Counted from the first letter of the stretch, positions 36,257-48,217 are shown. The stretch: 64,000 bases of DNA from Siminovitchia acidinfaciens (GCF_003605385.1 NZ_QYTV02000002.1:373412-437411); one strand, 5' to 3'. Notes: a model not told the origin generated them from the sequence alone. Made by a program: numbers and translations.

Positions 36257-38017
36257 TTACAGTACACTTGCATGTCCGTTGTAAACCACACCACGAGTGC
36301 CGTCGACAGTGATCTCCTGACCATCATGGAAAATATTTGTCGCATTGTCGACACCGACTATGACAGGAATACCGAGACTGATACCCACAACCGCTGCATG
36401 GCTTGTCAGGCCGCCTTCTTCGGCTACGAGGGCCGAACATTTTTCAAGGGCTGGGATCATGTCCCTGTCTGTCCCTATGACGACCATGACGTCGCCTTGC
36501 TCTACTTTTTCCAATGCTTCACCGGAATTTTTAACAATAACCGCTTTTCCATATGCAGATTTTCTTCCGATACCCTGTCCTTTTGCCAGAACATCCCCTA
36601 CAACATGCACTTTCATTAAGTTCGTTGTTCCCGCCTCTCCAACCGGAACACCCGCGGTAATAATAATGCTGTCTCCATGTTTTACAATTCCGGAGTTAAG
36701 GCTTTCTGTAACCGCAAGATCGAGCATTTCATCAGTAGTTGTCACCTTTTCTCCAACCTGCGGTGACACTCCCCATACCAATGTCAATCGTCTGGTTACT
36801 TCTACGCTTGATGTAACGGCTACGATCGGGGCTTTAGGACGGTATTTTGAGATCATTCTTGCTGTATGCCCGCTTTCCGTTGGTGCTACAATGGCATTTA
36901 CACCGAGATTTATCGCTGTATGTGCGACTGACTGGCAAATGGCATCCATCATGTTGTGTTCATTATTTTTGCTTAGATAGGAGAGTATCTCTTTATAATT
37001 CAACGCCTTTTCTGCTTCAAGCGCTATGTTGCTCATTGTCCGCACTGCTTCGACCGGATAGGCACCTGCCGCGGTTTCTCCAGATAGCATTACTGCATCA
37101 GAGCCATCAAAAATAGCATTGGCGACATCACTTGCTTCCGCTCTTGTCGGTCTTGGATTCCTCTGCATGGAATCAAGCATCTGAGTAGCAGTAATTACCG
37201 GTTTTCCTGCTTCATTACATTTTTTTATCAGCCGCTTCTGGACCATAGGAACCGATTCAGCTGGAATTTCCACTCCCAGGTCTCCCCTTGCAACCATAAG
37301 TCCGTCGGACACTTCCAGAATCTCGCTAATATTGTCAACGCCCTCCTGGTTTTCAATCTTAGGAATAATATTCAAGTGGGGAGAACCATTCGTTTCAAGC
37401 AACTGGCGGATTTCAAGAACATCAGAGGCCCTTCTAACAAATGATGCCGCAATAAAATCGACCCCCTGTTCAACTCCGAAAAGGATGTCTTTAGCATCTT
37501 TTTCGGTTATTCCTGGCAGGTTGACAGATACTCCGGGTACATTTACTCCTTTTTTATTTTTTAAAATACCATTGTTAAGTACTTTCGTCAGAATTTCGTT
37601 ATTCTCTATCTTAATTCCGGTCACTTCAAGCTCAATTAAGCCGTCGTCCAGTAATATTTTGGAACCGACATGTACATCGTTGATCAAGCCGTCGTATGTA
37701 ACAGATATTTTCTCGGCTGTGCCCACTACCTCATTCATAGAAACGGCAAGCGGTTGACCTGTTTCCAGCTCAATGGCACCATTATCCATATCATGAGTTC
37801 TTATTTCGGGGCCTTTCGTATCGAGTAAAATTCCGATTTCCTTCCCTGCTTCTTTCGCAGCTTTACGAATGTTTATTATACGTTCACGATGTTCCTCCTG
37901 GGTACCATGCGAAAAATTCAAACGGGCAACGTTCATTCCTGCCTCTATTAATTGTTGAAGCAAATCAGGACTTTCACTTGCAGGCCCGATTGTGCAGACT
38001 ATTTTAGTCTTCTTCAT
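36257..38017 (-). CDS. pyk: pyruvate kinase with C-terminal PEP-utilizer domain
   Basis: Last step of glycolysis: PEP plus ADP to pyruvate and ATP. 586 residues: the usual barrel ([71 protein letters not shown]) and allosteric domain, plus an extra C-terminal domain of about 110 residues with [20 protein letters not shown], related to the phosphohistidine domain of PEP synthase. This long form is typical of Bacillus and Geobacillus. ATG start behind GGAGGG, 27 bases after pfkA. Confidence 0.97.
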   Translation of the reverse strand: MKKTKIVCTIGPASESPDLLQQLIEAGMNVARLNFSHGTQEEHRERIINIRKAAKEAGKEIGILLDTKGPEIRTHDMDNGAIELETGQPLAVSMNEVVGTAEKISVTYDGLINDVHVGSKILLDDGLIELEVTGIKIENNEILTKVLNNGILKNKKGVNVPGVSVNLPGITEKDAKDILFGVEQGVDFIAASFVRRASDVLEIRQLLETNGSPHLNIIPKIENQEGVDNISEILEVSDGLMVARGDLGVEIPAESVPMVQKRLIKKCNEAGKPVITATQMLDSMQRNPRPTRAEASDVANAIFDGSDAVMLSGETAAGAYPVEAVRTMSNIALEAEKALNYKEILSYLSKNNEHNMMDAICQSVAHTAINLGVNAIVAPTESGHTARMISKYRPKAPIVAVTSSVEVTRRLTLVWGVSPQVGEKVTTTDEMLDLAVTESLNSGIVKHGDSIIITAGVPVGEAGTTNLMKVHVVGDVLAKGQGIGRKSAYGKAVIVKNSGEALEKVEQGDVMVVIGTDRDMIPALEKCSALVAEEGGLTSHAAVVGISLGIPVIVGVDNATNIFHDGQEITVDGTRGVVYNGHASVL

Positions 38018-38044
38018 TAATGACCCTCCTCGTCGGTAGTAGAA

Positions 38045-39004
<960 letters not shown>

Positions 39005-39116
39005 CTATGTCACTCCATTAGACAGTATGTACTTTTGCCAGCCAATAGTTTATGTAAGTTAAAAATACCACTTCATCCTATTATTAACAAATTTTATCAT
39101 GTTAAGATTTTGTAAA

Positions 39117-39142
39117 CGGAAGGCACCTGGGGCTAGACATAA
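39117..39142. repeat. remnant of family A repeat end
   Basis: The sequence GGCACCTGGGGCTAGACATAA upstream of pfkA resembles the right end of family A (GAGCGCTGGAGCTAGACATA) with nothing else of the repeat left. The gap 39005-39328 otherwise holds only the pfkA promoter region and the accA terminator. Confidence 0.4.
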
Positions 39143-39297
39143 TATCATTGTTCAAATAAAGAACTCTGTCTAACGATAATATTCCCCACAAGCATTGTCT
39201 CCTCAACGGCTTGAGCGGCAAAGACTGTATTTTCTTCCAGACCTCTAGTTTCTGTCATTTATTGGACATTGGATTTTTTGGTTTGAAGACATGTTAA

Positions 39298-39327
39298 AAA
39301 ATAAAAAGGAATGCCCATTGGACAATC
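39298..39327 (-). terminator. terminator of accDA
   Basis: AAGGA-tt-GTCC / GGGC-at-TCCTT with a 3-base loop and then TTTTATTTTTT on the minus strand, next to the accA stop codon. Confidence 0.72.
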
Positions 39328-39328
39328 C

Positions 39329-40309
39329 TTAGTTTTGAATTTTTTCATATTCTTTTTGTTCCATATATTTACCCATCTTTTTATACTTCGAGTAACGCTC
39401 CTGGATCAGGGTTTCAGATTCGACGGCGATAAGCTCCTGCAATGCCTTTTTCAAAATTTCGTCAATGTTTTCCGCCTGTTTTTCAACATCCCTGTGGGCT
39501 CCGCCTCTTACTTCAGGAATAATTTCATCAATAATCCCCAAGCCCTTTAAATCAGGTGCGGTGATTTTCAATGCTTCGGCAGCCTGCTTTGCTAGCGATG
39601 CATCTTTCCATAAAATACTTGCCGCCCCCTCAGGCGTTATAACGGAATAAGTCGAGTTTTCTAGCATGTAAATCCGATCGCCGATTCCAAGTGCCAATGC
39701 ACCACCGCTACCTCCTTCACCGGTAACGATACAGATGATTGGTACTTTCAGGCCTGCCATTTCAAACAGGTTTCTTGCAATGGCTTCACTCTGCCCTCGC
39801 TCTTCCGCAGACTTTCCTGGGTAAGCGCCTTTTGTATCAATAAAGCAAATAATTGGACGACGGAATTTTTCAGCCTGCTTCATCAAGCGAAGAGCCTTGC
39901 GATAGCCCTCTGGATGAGGCATTCCGAAGTTCCGGCGAATGTTTTCCTTCGTATCCCTACCGCGTTGATGACCAATCACTGTCACAGGAAGCCCCTTATA
40001 TTTGGCAATTCCTCCTACGATTGCATGATCATCCCCATAAAGCCTGTCTCCATGCAATTCGATGAAGTCTGTAAACAAGTGCTCAATATAGTCGAGTGTT
40101 GTCGGACGCTTTGAGTGGCGGGCAAGCTGCACACGGTCCCAAGGACGCATGTTTTCATATATTTCTTTCTCAAGCTTTTCCAAACGGGATTCCAATTTAT
40201 CGATCTCATCTGATAAATCAACCTCGGAGTTTTTCGTGAACTCCCTCAGTTCCGCTATTTTCTCTCTAAGTTCAAGCACGGGTTTTTCAAACTCAAGCTC
40301 GTTCACCAT
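39329..40309 (-). CDS. accA: acetyl-CoA carboxylase carboxyltransferase subunit alpha
   Basis: With AccD transfers carboxyl from biotin-BCCP to acetyl-CoA, giving malonyl-CoA for fatty acid synthesis. 326 residues: N-terminal helices ([20 protein letters not shown]) and the crotonase-fold core with [40 protein letters not shown] and [20 protein letters not shown]. The ATG overlaps the accD stop (ATGGTGA), so translation is coupled and stoichiometry kept. Preceded by AGGTG seven bases away. Confidence 0.98.
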   Translation of the reverse strand: MVNELEFEKPVLELREKIAELREFTKNSEVDLSDEIDKLESRLEKLEKEIYENMRPWDRVQLARHSKRPTTLDYIEHLFTDFIELHGDRLYGDDHAIVGGIAKYKGLPVTVIGHQRGRDTKENIRRNFGMPHPEGYRKALRLMKQAEKFRRPIICFIDTKGAYPGKSAEERGQSEAIARNLFEMAGLKVPIICIVTGEGGSGGALALGIGDRIYMLENSTYSVITPEGAASILWKDASLAKQAAEALKITAPDLKGLGIIDEIIPEVRGGAHRDVEKQAENIDEILKKALQELIAVESETLIQERYSKYKKMGKYMEQKEYEKIQN

Positions 40310-41187
40310 GCTATTTCACCTACTTGTTGATGAATTTCAAGGACCTTCGTCAGCTTTTCTTTCATTTCCTTACGTGGAATGACAGCATCAAGCTGGCCAT
40401 GGTTTAATAGGAATTCAGCTGTTTGGAAATCATCTGGAAGTTCTTCCCTGATTGTCTGCTCGATGACTCGCCGCCCTGCAAAACCGATCAATGCTCCAGG
40501 TTCCGCAAAATTAAAGTCTCCCAATGATGCGAAACTTGCTGAAACTCCACCAGTTGTAGGGTGCGTCATGATAGAAATAATCAAACCGCCTTTATCACTG
40601 AACATTTTAAGCGCAGTGCTTGTCTTCGCCATCTGCATCAAAGACAATACTCCCTCTTGCATCCTGGCACCGCCTGAAGCAGTGAAAATAATGAATGGCA
40701 CCTGCTTCTCTGCCGCGGCTTCGATTGCCCTCGCAATCTTTTCACCTACAACCGATCCCATGCTCCCCATCCTAAAATGAGAGTCCATGATCGCTGTAAC
40801 TACTTCAATCTGATTAATGGTACCAGATCCTGTAAGTACCGCTTCATCCAAATTCGATTTTTTTCGATCTTGTTCGAGTTTCTCTAAATAATTAGGAAAT
40901 TCGAGTGGGTTTTCCGATGTTATTTTTTCGTTGAACGGCACAAAAGAGCCCTCGTCAAACAGGCTTTCGACCCTTTCGTAAGCTGTCATTCTATAGTGAT
41001 GGCCGCAGTGCAGGCATACTTTATTATTTTTCTGAAGCTCTTTCGTATACATGATTTTCTTGCATTCCGGACATTTCGACATGATCCCTTCGGGAACATC
41101 CTGTTTGGCCGACTCAGATGGAATCGTTGCATACTTCCTTTTCTTTGGCTTCGTACTCTTTTGCTTTGAAAAAAAATCTTTTAGCAC
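40303..41187 (-). CDS. accD: acetyl-CoA carboxylase carboxyltransferase subunit beta
   Basis: Beta half of the carboxyltransferase. 294 residues: a four-cysteine zinc ribbon near the N-terminus ([20 protein letters not shown] then LHCG) and the crotonase core ([55 protein letters not shown]). The start is GTG at 41187, with GGAGGG six bases upstream; the frame to 41253 extends into an A-type repeat and is rejected. Overlaps accA by seven bases. Confidence 0.96.
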   Translation of the reverse strand: MLKDFFSKQKSTKPKKRKYATIPSESAKQDVPEGIMSKCPECKKIMYTKELQKNNKVCLHCGHHYRMTAYERVESLFDEGSFVPFNEKITSENPLEFPNYLEKLEQDRKKSNLDEAVLTGSGTINQIEVVTAIMDSHFRMGSMGSVVGEKIARAIEAAAEKQVPFIIFTASGGARMQEGVLSLMQMAKTSTALKMFSDKGGLIISIMTHPTTGGVSASFASLGDFNFAEPGALIGFAGRRVIEQTIREELPDDFQTAEFLLNHGQLDAVIPRKEMKEKLTKVLEIHQQVGEIAW

Positions 41188-41218
41188 AGCAGGCCCTCCT
41201 TTCATGCTTTTATTTAAG

Positions 41219-41337
41219 AAAAATGCAAGCGCCCTGGTCAGCCCGACAAGCATAAGACAATTTCCAAGGAGGCTTTCTCAGCCACTACAGGGAAGCAACT
41301 TGTGACCTCGAGGGGCTAAGCGCTGGAGCTGGACATA
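41219..41337. repeat. intergenic repeat, family A
   Basis: From AAAATGCAAGCGCCCTGG to GCGCTGGAGCTGGACATAA. It shares the inner module GCTTGTGACCTCGAGGGGCT-like sequence (here ACTTGTGACCTCGAGGGGC) with the copy at 9980. Sits in the gap between accD and the malic enzyme gene. Past it, 41410-41446 holds an imperfect inverted repeat (AGGAGAG / CTCTCCT) with no T-run. Confidence 0.8.
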
Positions 41338-41467
41338 AAACATACTAGTTTGAATAGAGAACTTGGTCAAATTTCACACCTTCTTTACTATGGAAAAATG
41401 ACACAAGCTTAGGAGAGACCAGGCTCTAGTCAGCTCGGCCTCTCCTTCGTTTATCGTTATGTCCAGC

Positions 41468-42709
41468 TTATTTATCTTTGCCTATGACAGCAAGCTCCAT
41501 TGTTTTTTCTTTAATCTTTTCCGGATCAACCTTGATACGGGCGACACCTGATTCCATGGCTGCTTTTGCAACTGCTGCAGCCACGTGAGGTGCGACTCTC
41601 GGATCAAACGGTGCAGGAATCACATAGTCAGGAGACAAGTCTTCGTCAGAAACCAAGCCGGCTATTGCTTCCACAGCAGCTTGTTTCATTCGTTCGTTGA
41701 TCTTAGTAGCCTGAACATCAAGCGCTCCACGGAAAAGTCCTGGGAATGCCAGAACGTTGTTGACTTGGTTCGGGAAGTCTGATCGACCTGTACCGATTAC
41801 TTTAGCGCCGGCTGCCCTTGCCGCATCAGGCATGATTTCCGGATCAGGATTTGCCATTGCAAAAATGATCGGATCTTCCTTCATCGTTGCAACCATTTCC
41901 TCAGTTAATGCTCCTGCGACGGATACGCCGATAAATACATCTGCATCCTGGATGACATAGGCCAAGTCCCCATCAAGGCGGTCACGGTTTGTAAATTTAG
42001 CGACTTCTGCTTTTACTACGTTCATGCCTTCTGTGCGACCTTCGTAAATTGCCCCTCTTGAATCACACATAATGATATCACGTACCCCATAGCTGTGCAG
42101 CAGCTTGATAATCGCAATCCCTGCTGCACCGGCTCCGTTGGCCACAACTTTTATTTCTGACATTCTTCTGCCAGTAATTTTCAAGGCATTCACCAAGCCA
42201 GCAACAGTAACGATTGCCGTTCCATGCTGATCGTCGTGAAATACAGGAATGCTTAATTCCTTTTTCAATCGATTTTCAATCTCGAAGCAGTTTGGCGCAG
42301 CAATGTCTTCAAGATTTACTCCTCCGAATGTTGGTTCAAGCAACTTAACTGTTTGAACAATATCGTCAACATCTGTTGAGTCTAAACAAATCGGAAAAGC
42401 ATCTACTCCCGCAAAGCTTTTAAATAAAACAGCCTTTCCTTCCATAACAGGAAGCGCTGCTTCCGGTCCTATATTACCAAGTCCTAGGACTGCTGTTCCG
42501 TCAGAAACGACAGCAACCATATTGCCCTTCATTGTATAATCATACACAGTCCCTGGATTTTCATAAATTTCTTTACATGGTTCAGCAACACCAGGGGAAT
42601 AGGCAAGACTTAAATCTTTTGCAGTCTTTACTTCTATCTTTGACTTGGACTCCAGCTTCCCCTTGTGTAGTTTGTGTATATGCAATGCCTCATCACGCAA
42701 TGACAACAA
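41468..42709 (-). CDS. ytsJ: malic enzyme (YtsJ-like)
   Basis: Oxidative decarboxylation of malate to pyruvate, balancing NADPH and feeding gluconeogenesis or lipid synthesis. 413 residues of the short malic enzyme type. Motifs: LAYSPGVAEPCKEIYENPG, the catalytic Lys region NMVAVVSDGTAVLGLGNIGP, metal motif FHDDQHGTAIVTVAGLVNAL, and the Rossmann VVANGAGAAGIAIIKLL. B. subtilis YtsJ, the same position next to dnaE, prefers NADP. TTG start; 42709 (six bases after AGGAG) or 42706 would both work. Confidence 0.93.
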   Translation of the reverse strand: MLSLRDEALHIHKLHKGKLESKSKIEVKTAKDLSLAYSPGVAEPCKEIYENPGTVYDYTMKGNMVAVVSDGTAVLGLGNIGPEAALPVMEGKAVLFKSFAGVDAFPICLDSTDVDDIVQTVKLLEPTFGGVNLEDIAAPNCFEIENRLKKELSIPVFHDDQHGTAIVTVAGLVNALKITGRRMSEIKVVANGAGAAGIAIIKLLHSYGVRDIIMCDSRGAIYEGRTEGMNVVKAEVAKFTNRDRLDGDLAYVIQDADVFIGVSVAGALTEEMVATMKEDPIIFAMANPDPEIMPDAARAAGAKVIGTGRSDFPNQVNNVLAFPGLFRGALDVQATKINERMKQAAVEAIAGLVSDEDLSPDYVIPAPFDPRVAPHVAAAVAKAAMESGVARIKVDPEKIKEKTMELAVIGKDK

Positions 42710-42802
42710 AATTCACTCCTTCATAACAAACCATACCCATTTTTTTATACACCAATAAAAGCTTATAACACAATATAACATATTATCGACTGTTTGAGAA
42801 AA

Positions 42803-45800
42803 TTATTTTAACTTTGCGCACCCCGCTCCAAGAAGCGATTTTATTTCTCCGAGACACGCGGCTGTTGGATCAACACAGTTTTTTTCCCCAAGCTTAATCA
42901 TTTTGTTTTCCTTTTCATAATAAAGGATGACTCTTGTTCTTCCTGGGTATTTCCCTAGAATGGTGTGCAGACTTTTTAGTGTATCAGGCCCATGCAGCTC
43001 TGCAGGCACCTTTATATACAATTTACTTTGACCGCTATTGTCTTCCAGTGTATCAGCAGAAATTGCTCTCTGAACGATAAACTGGGCGGCATTGTTCCGT
43101 TCTTCTACATTTCCCGTAACAAGGGCGATCTCCCCTTGTTTTATTATTGCACTGTGTCGTCTATATACATCGGGGAATACGACGCCTTCCATTTCTCCCG
43201 AGGAATCACTCATCGTGATAAATGCCATCACATCGCCTTTTTTTGTTCGGATAGTCTTAACACCAGACAAATATACGCCCGAAGATTTATTCCTTTGACC
43301 CGGTTCCATCTTTATCAGACTTGTTGCACCTGCGGACAAAAATTCTTTTTCAAAGGCAGCAGCAGGATGGCTGGAAATAAAGATACCCGTTGTTTCCTTT
43401 TCAAATGCAAGCTTGTCGGCAAGCTGCATCGGCTCCACCTCGACGTGTATCGGTTTTATCTGGAACATCTCTTCTTCGTCAAAAAGGTCAGGTGTATTTC
43501 CTGACGGCCTCATCAACTCAGCATGCTCCAAAGCAACGTCGAGTGTTGCCAGCAATACGGACCGGTCGTGCCCGAATTCGTCTAAACTTCCGGCATACAC
43601 AAGAGACTCCAGTATTTTTCTGTTAATGATCCTCGGAGATACTCTAAGGCAAAAATCAAACAGGTCTTTAAAAGGACCGGCATCGCGCGACTGTATGATT
43701 TCTTTCATTGCAGCCACCCCGAGACCTTTGATTGCTCTGAGACTGAAACGAATCCCCTCTTTTTCTGCTAGAAAAGGAAAATGGCTTTTATTTATGGATG
43801 GTGGAAGGATGTCAATCCCTTTCTGCTTTGCTTCGGCCGTATAGAGAGCAATCTTATCCTCATTACCTATAACAGAAGTCAGAAGCGCCGCCATGAAGTA
43901 TTTAGGATAATTGGCCTTCAGCCAGGCGAGCTGCCAAGCAATAAAGCTATACGCTACTGCATGGCTTCGGTTGAATCCATAGTTGGCAAAACGGACAATC
44001 AAGTCATATGTCGCATTTGCAGTCTGTTCGCTATATCCATTGGCCACTGCACCGGACACGAAACGTTTGCGTTGCTGGTCAAGTACCTCTCTTTTCTTTT
44101 TGCTGACAGCCCTTCTGAGCAAGTCAGCTTCCCCCAAAGAATAACCGGATAGAACCGCAGCTATTTGCATGATTTGTTCTTGATAAACGATGACTCCGTA
44201 AGTAAAGTCCAATATCGGTTTTAAATCAGGGTGTGGGTATTGAACCTTTTCCTTGCCATGTTTCCGTTTAATGTATGTGGGAATGTTTTCCATCGGGCCC
44301 GGCCTGAAGAGCGCATTGACAGCCACAATATCTTCAAACTCAGTCGGCTGCAATTCCCGCAAAACCTTTCTCATTCCTTCGGACTCCAATTGAAAGATTC
44401 CTGTCGTATCCCCTTTTTGCAGCAATTTAAATGTTTTTTCATCCGCAAAAGGGATTTCCTCCAAGGTGATTGTCTTCCCTGTATGGATTTTAATGCTTTT
44501 TAAAACTTGCTCCAGCAGGGTCAAGTTCCTCAGACCCAAAAAATCCATTTTCAGAAGACCGACTTTCTCAAGGTCCTCCATGGCAAGCTGGGTTACATAC
44601 ACTCCATCGGGGCCTTCCTTAATAGGGATGGTATTCACCAGCGGCTCTTCGCTGATCACCACCCCCGCAGCATGAATGGACGTGTGCCTCGGCAGGCCTT
44701 CAAGCTTCATTGCTGTTTCGAACATCAGGCGGTTTTGCTCGGAGGATGTTATGATTTCTCGAAACTCTTCTGATTCCTTGATGGCATGCTCCAACGTGAG
44801 CCCTAGCCGGGAAGGCATCTTCTTTGATAGCTGCTCCATTTCTTTTGTACTCAATCCGAAAACCCTCGCTGTGTCACGGACGGCAGCTTTCGCAGCAAAA
44901 GTTCCGAATGTAATAATGTGGGCCACGTGCATTTTCCCATATTTTTCAGCTACATACTCTATCACCTGGTCACGGCGAATGTCTGGGAAATCGATATCGA
45001 TGTCAGGGAGGGAGACTCTTTCAGGATTCAAAAACCTCTCAAACAATAACCCGTGCTTGATTGGATCGACATCTGTAATTTCAAGCACATAGGACACAAG
45101 TGATCCAGCCGCGGAACCGCGTCCGGGCCCGGTCAAAATGTTGTTTTCCCGCGCATATTTCATAAAGTCCCACACGATTAAAAAATAGTCATTAAACCCC
45201 ATTTGATTAATAATTTTCAGTTCGTATTCCAGTCTCTTCCGGTACTCAGGATTTTCTATTCCCCTTTTAGCCAATCCTTTTTTACATTGCTCAAACAGCA
45301 TGGCTTTTGCTGTCTGATTTTCCGGTAAGGGATACTTTGGCAGCAGATGCCTGTCCGTCTCTATAAAAACATTGCATTCTTCTGCGATCCTGAAGGTATT
45401 TTCAAGAGCCTCAGGATATCCCGAAAATAACTGGGTCATTTCTGTTTGTGTCTTAAAATAATATTCGCCGGCCTTGTATAAATTTACGTCGGAAATTTCC
45501 AGTTTTTCTCCATCTCTGATCGCGTGGAGACATTTACAGGCAAAAGCATCTTCTTTTTTCAAATAGTGCACATCGTTAGTGACTACCGTTTTTATTCCTG
45601 CCTCTTCTGCAAACGCAGCCAGTGTATCCACAAACCCTGAAGGTGTGTCAGACTGATGATTTTGCAATGACAGGTAGAAGGAATCACCAAAAGTTGAAAT
45701 GTAACGCTCAGAAGCGGTTGTTGCCTTGTCTGTTTCTCCAGTTTTCAGGAGCTGTTCAATCTCTCCATTGATCCCTGGTGTAATGGCGATTAACCCCTCA

Positions 45801-46147
45801 CTATATGACTTAAGCCACTTCCAGGAAATGGTCTTTTCCGGTTGTATTTGAATGGCGCTCGATATTTTTAACAGATTGGCATAGCCGATATTATTTCTTG
45901 CCAATAGGACAAGTGGATATGATTGCTGTCCATCGGCCTGAACATCCGCGGTCATTCCGATGATCGGTTTGATTCCTGCCTTCTTGCAAGTTTGATAGAA
46001 AGACAAAACGCCGTACAAAACATTATGGTCCGTAATGGCCAAAGCCGAGTAATTGTTTCTCTTTGCTTCCTGCACCAGTTCCGGAATGGATATCGTGCTT
46101 GATAATAAACTGTACGCAGTGGCTATTTGCAATTGAACAAAGTTCAA
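42803..46147 (-). CDS. dnaE: DNA polymerase III alpha subunit DnaE
   Basis: The second replicative polymerase of Gram-positives, which extends RNA primers before PolC takes over. 1114 residues: N-terminal PHP domain (ITDHNVLYGVLSFYQTCKKA), C-family palm with GPGRGSAAGSLVSYVLEITD and the catalytic PDIDIDFPD, fingers (NYGFNRSHAVAYSFIAWQLA), and a C-terminal OB domain (GVKTIRTKKGDVMAFITMSD). No 3'-5' exonuclease domain, as expected for DnaE. The start is TTG at 46147 (MNFVQLQIATAYSLL), with GAGGT seven bases upstream; the ATG at 46171 lacks a site. Divergent from ytrH. Confidence 0.97.
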   Translation of the reverse strand: MNFVQLQIATAYSLLSSTISIPELVQEAKRNNYSALAITDHNVLYGVLSFYQTCKKAGIKPIIGMTADVQADGQQSYPLVLLARNNIGYANLLKISSAIQIQPEKTISWKWLKSYSEGLIAITPGINGEIEQLLKTGETDKATTASERYISTFGDSFYLSLQNHQSDTPSGFVDTLAAFAEEAGIKTVVTNDVHYLKKEDAFACKCLHAIRDGEKLEISDVNLYKAGEYYFKTQTEMTQLFSGYPEALENTFRIAEECNVFIETDRHLLPKYPLPENQTAKAMLFEQCKKGLAKRGIENPEYRKRLEYELKIINQMGFNDYFLIVWDFMKYARENNILTGPGRGSAAGSLVSYVLEITDVDPIKHGLLFERFLNPERVSLPDIDIDFPDIRRDQVIEYVAEKYGKMHVAHIITFGTFAAKAAVRDTARVFGLSTKEMEQLSKKMPSRLGLTLEHAIKESEEFREIITSSEQNRLMFETAMKLEGLPRHTSIHAAGVVISEEPLVNTIPIKEGPDGVYVTQLAMEDLEKVGLLKMDFLGLRNLTLLEQVLKSIKIHTGKTITLEEIPFADEKTFKLLQKGDTTGIFQLESEGMRKVLRELQPTEFEDIVAVNALFRPGPMENIPTYIKRKHGKEKVQYPHPDLKPILDFTYGVIVYQEQIMQIAAVLSGYSLGEADLLRRAVSKKKREVLDQQRKRFVSGAVANGYSEQTANATYDLIVRFANYGFNRSHAVAYSFIAWQLAWLKANYPKYFMAALLTSVIGNEDKIALYTAEAKQKGIDILPPSINKSHFPFLAEKEGIRFSLRAIKGLGVAAMKEIIQSRDAGPFKDLFDFCLRVSPRIINRKILESLVYAGSLDEFGHDRSVLLATLDVALEHAELMRPSGNTPDLFDEEEMFQIKPIHVEVEPMQLADKLAFEKETTGIFISSHPAAAFEKEFLSAGATSLIKMEPGQRNKSSGVYLSGVKTIRTKKGDVMAFITMSDSSGEMEGVVFPDVYRRHSAIIKQGEIALVTGNVEERNNAAQFIVQRAISADTLEDNSGQSKLYIKVPAELHGPDTLKSLHTILGKYPGRTRVILYYEKENKMIKLGEKNCVDPTAACLGEIKSLLGAGCAKLK

Positions 46148-46299
46148 GTGGCTTACCTCTTTTCTATCCAATACTTTCCTAGTCCGAAATGGAATATTCG
46201 TTCCCCTCTATTATAGCCTTTCTTTTTACATACATTAACGGTTTGTCCCATATAAGTAATAACAGGGAAAGAATAATTCAATCTTTGGGGTTGGTAATC

Positions 46300-46632
46300 A
46301 TGCACGAAACTTTTTTTCCAGCTTTCTTCAACAGCTATTTCATTGCATTCGGGGTGATGTTGGGCGGCTCTCTGATCGGAGGGCTGGCTGCTTTCATTAC
46401 TGGTGAACCGTTGCTTACAGAAATAGCGAATATCGCGGGACGTGTCAGGATTTGGGCCATCATTGCAGCTATTGGAGGCACCTTTGATACGGTTTACAGT
46501 TTTGAAAAAGGATTCCTCGAGGGTGGAACAACAGATCTATTCAAACAGTTTTTATTAATCTTATCTGCGATGGGTGGAGCTAAGACTGCCGGTCTGATCA
46601 TTTCATGGCTGACTCAGGAGCATATATCATGA
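46300..46632 (+). CDS. ytrH: sporulation membrane protein YtrH
   Basis: A 110-residue membrane protein with three segments (YFIAFGVMLGGSLIGGLAAF, IWAIIAAIGGTFDTVYSF, LLILSAMGGAKTAGLIISW). B. subtilis YtrH is a sigma-E-controlled protein needed for full spore resistance. The ATG at 46300 (MHETFFPAFFNSYF) gives the family length; the longer frame from 46189 is not needed. The stop codon overlaps the ytrI ATG (ATGA), so the two are coupled. Confidence 0.9.
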   Translation: MHETFFPAFFNSYFIAFGVMLGGSLIGGLAAFITGEPLLTEIANIAGRVRIWAIIAAIGGTFDTVYSFEKGFLEGGTTDLFKQFLLILSAMGGAKTAGLIISWLTQEHIS

Positions 46633-47135
46633 GAATCCCCCCACTGTACCGCCATCCGATTTGGCAGCGATTTTTTGCCGGGGCAGCGGTCGGAGGTTGC
46701 ATCAGCTGGCTGATCTTCTTATTCATGTTCGGTACGATCCAGCAAAAGAACACTACTTTGATAGAAAGACAGGCCATCAGAATCAAGGAATTGAATGGAC
46801 ACATCCAAATTTTGGAAGAGGACTATCAGAAATTGAACAAAGAAAATGAAGAAATGCTGACTATTCAAGAGATAGACATTAAAATTCATAATTTTGAACG
46901 GTATGGTATAAGGGATCGCCTTGGTATTTATCAAGCTGAGGAATCGATCAAGGAAGATTTAAGATCGCTTGTTGCCAAAGATTTGACAACCGTGTACAAA
47001 AATAAAGAAGTGATAAAAAAAACCGTTGAAAATAAAACACTCAAGATCAACGGAAAGCAATACAAGCTAGTCGTCAAGGAGCTGTATTTTTACACGACAA
47101 TCAGCCTTGTATTGGAAATTAAACTGGCCGACTGA
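46629..47135 (+). CDS. ytrI: sporulation membrane protein YtrI
   Basis: A 168-residue protein with one N-terminal membrane segment (FFAGAAVGGCISWLIFLFMF), a coiled coil at about 45-80 (RIKELNGHIQILEEDYQKLN) and a conserved C-terminal domain ending VVKELYFYTTISLVLEIKLA. YtrI acts with YtrH in the mother cell during sporulation in B. subtilis; biochemical role unknown. Start set by AGGAG eight bases upstream. Convergent with nrnA, 13 bases between stops. Confidence 0.9.
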   Translation: MRIPPLYRHPIWQRFFAGAAVGGCISWLIFLFMFGTIQQKNTTLIERQAIRIKELNGHIQILEEDYQKLNKENEEMLTIQEIDIKIHNFERYGIRDRLGIYQAEESIKEDLRSLVAKDLTTVYKNKEVIKKTVENKTLKINGKQYKLVVKELYFYTTISLVLEIKLAD

Positions 47136-47148
47136 AGCGTCGGCTTGT

Positions 47149-48087
47149 TTAATTCTTCTTACACACAGCTTCCACATCTTTTTTCACTTCTTTTGTTTCT
47201 TCCCACGAATATACCGAAGCTCCTGCTGCAAGCGGATGGCCGCCTCCTCCGTATTTCATGGCGATCGTATTAATGACAGGACCCTTTGAACGAAGGCGCA
47301 CCCGGATTTGATCATCTTCCTCGATGAAGAAGGCCCATGCCTTGATTCCTTTTACCATGCCGAGAGAACTGACAAGCTGCGACGCTTCGGAAGGAAGTAA
47401 GCCATATTCTTCAAGAGTCCCTTTACGGATGGATATAACCGCTGCGCCGTCTTCATTCATTATAAAATGTTCCAATACATATCCCTGGAGCTTGATCACG
47501 TTGGGCGCGAGCTCGTACATCTCATTGTATAGCAGCGTCCGGTCGAATGAATAGCTGATTAATTCCTTGGCATATTGAAATGTTTTTTCAGTTGCACTTG
47601 GATATAGAAACCTGCCGGTATCCCCCACAATACCTGCGTATATCAACCTTGCTGCTTCATCTGTCATTTTTAACCCTTCGCCGCTGAATGTTTGATAAAA
47701 CTCGTAGATCATTTCACTTACGGAGGATGCATTCAAATCAACCCAGAGAATGTCTCCGTAAGGGTCTTCGTTTGGATGATGGTCAATTTTTATCAATTTG
47801 TCACCAGTATCATATCTCGAATCGCAGACCCTTTCCTGATTAGCAGTATCGCAAACGATCACCAGGGCCCCTTCATACATTTCGTCAGAAATGACATCAG
47901 GCTTCCTCAAATAATCCAGGGACGGATCATGTGTTCCAACAGCAAAAATCTGCTTTTCGGGAAACGATGCCTTCAAAATCGCGGCCAATCCTCCTTGAGA
48001 TCCATAGGCATCAGGATCGGGACGTACATGGCGATGGATAATTATGGTATCGTAGCTTTTGACCGCTTCAAAAATTTCTTCCTTCAT
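47149..48087 (-). CDS. nrnA: bifunctional oligoribonuclease / pAp phosphatase NrnA
   Basis: DHH/DHHA1 phosphoesterase that degrades 2-5-mer RNA to mononucleotides and hydrolyses 3'-phosphoadenosine 5'-phosphate. 312 residues. DHH-domain metal motifs IIHRHVRPDPDAYGSQGGLA at 16-35, VIVCDTANQERV and IDHHPNEDPYGD; DHHA1 with GGGGHPLAAGASVYSWEE near the C-terminus. B. subtilis calls it YtqI/NrnA, at the same place. ATG start behind AAAGGAG. Confidence 0.95.
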   Translation of the reverse strand: MKEEIFEAVKSYDTIIIHRHVRPDPDAYGSQGGLAAILKASFPEKQIFAVGTHDPSLDYLRKPDVISDEMYEGALVIVCDTANQERVCDSRYDTGDKLIKIDHHPNEDPYGDILWVDLNASSVSEMIYEFYQTFSGEGLKMTDEAARLIYAGIVGDTGRFLYPSATEKTFQYAKELISYSFDRTLLYNEMYELAPNVIKLQGYVLEHFIMNEDGAAVISIRKGTLEEYGLLPSEASQLVSSLGMVKGIKAWAFFIEEDDQIRVRLRSKGPVINTIAMKYGGGGHPLAAGASVYSWEETKEVKKDVEAVCKKN

Positions 48088-48217
48088 AAGGAGCTCCTTT
48101 CACCTTGCGCTATTTATAGAATATTCATTAAAAATTCAGTATCGGGCAAGTGGCTTTTACAATTAATTGACGTTACAATAAGATGGATGAATAGTTTATA
48201 GATTCGGAGGAAAGAAA

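Noticed and set aside
46230-46290. Sigma-E-like promoter before ytrH
   Set aside because: CCATATA followed by GAATAATT at about the right spacing was seen, but the match to the consensus is too loose to report as a feature.
46189-46299. 37-codon N-terminal extension of ytrH
   Set aside because: It would overlap the region upstream of dnaE, gives a protein longer than the family, and the ATG at 46300 yields the expected N-terminus.
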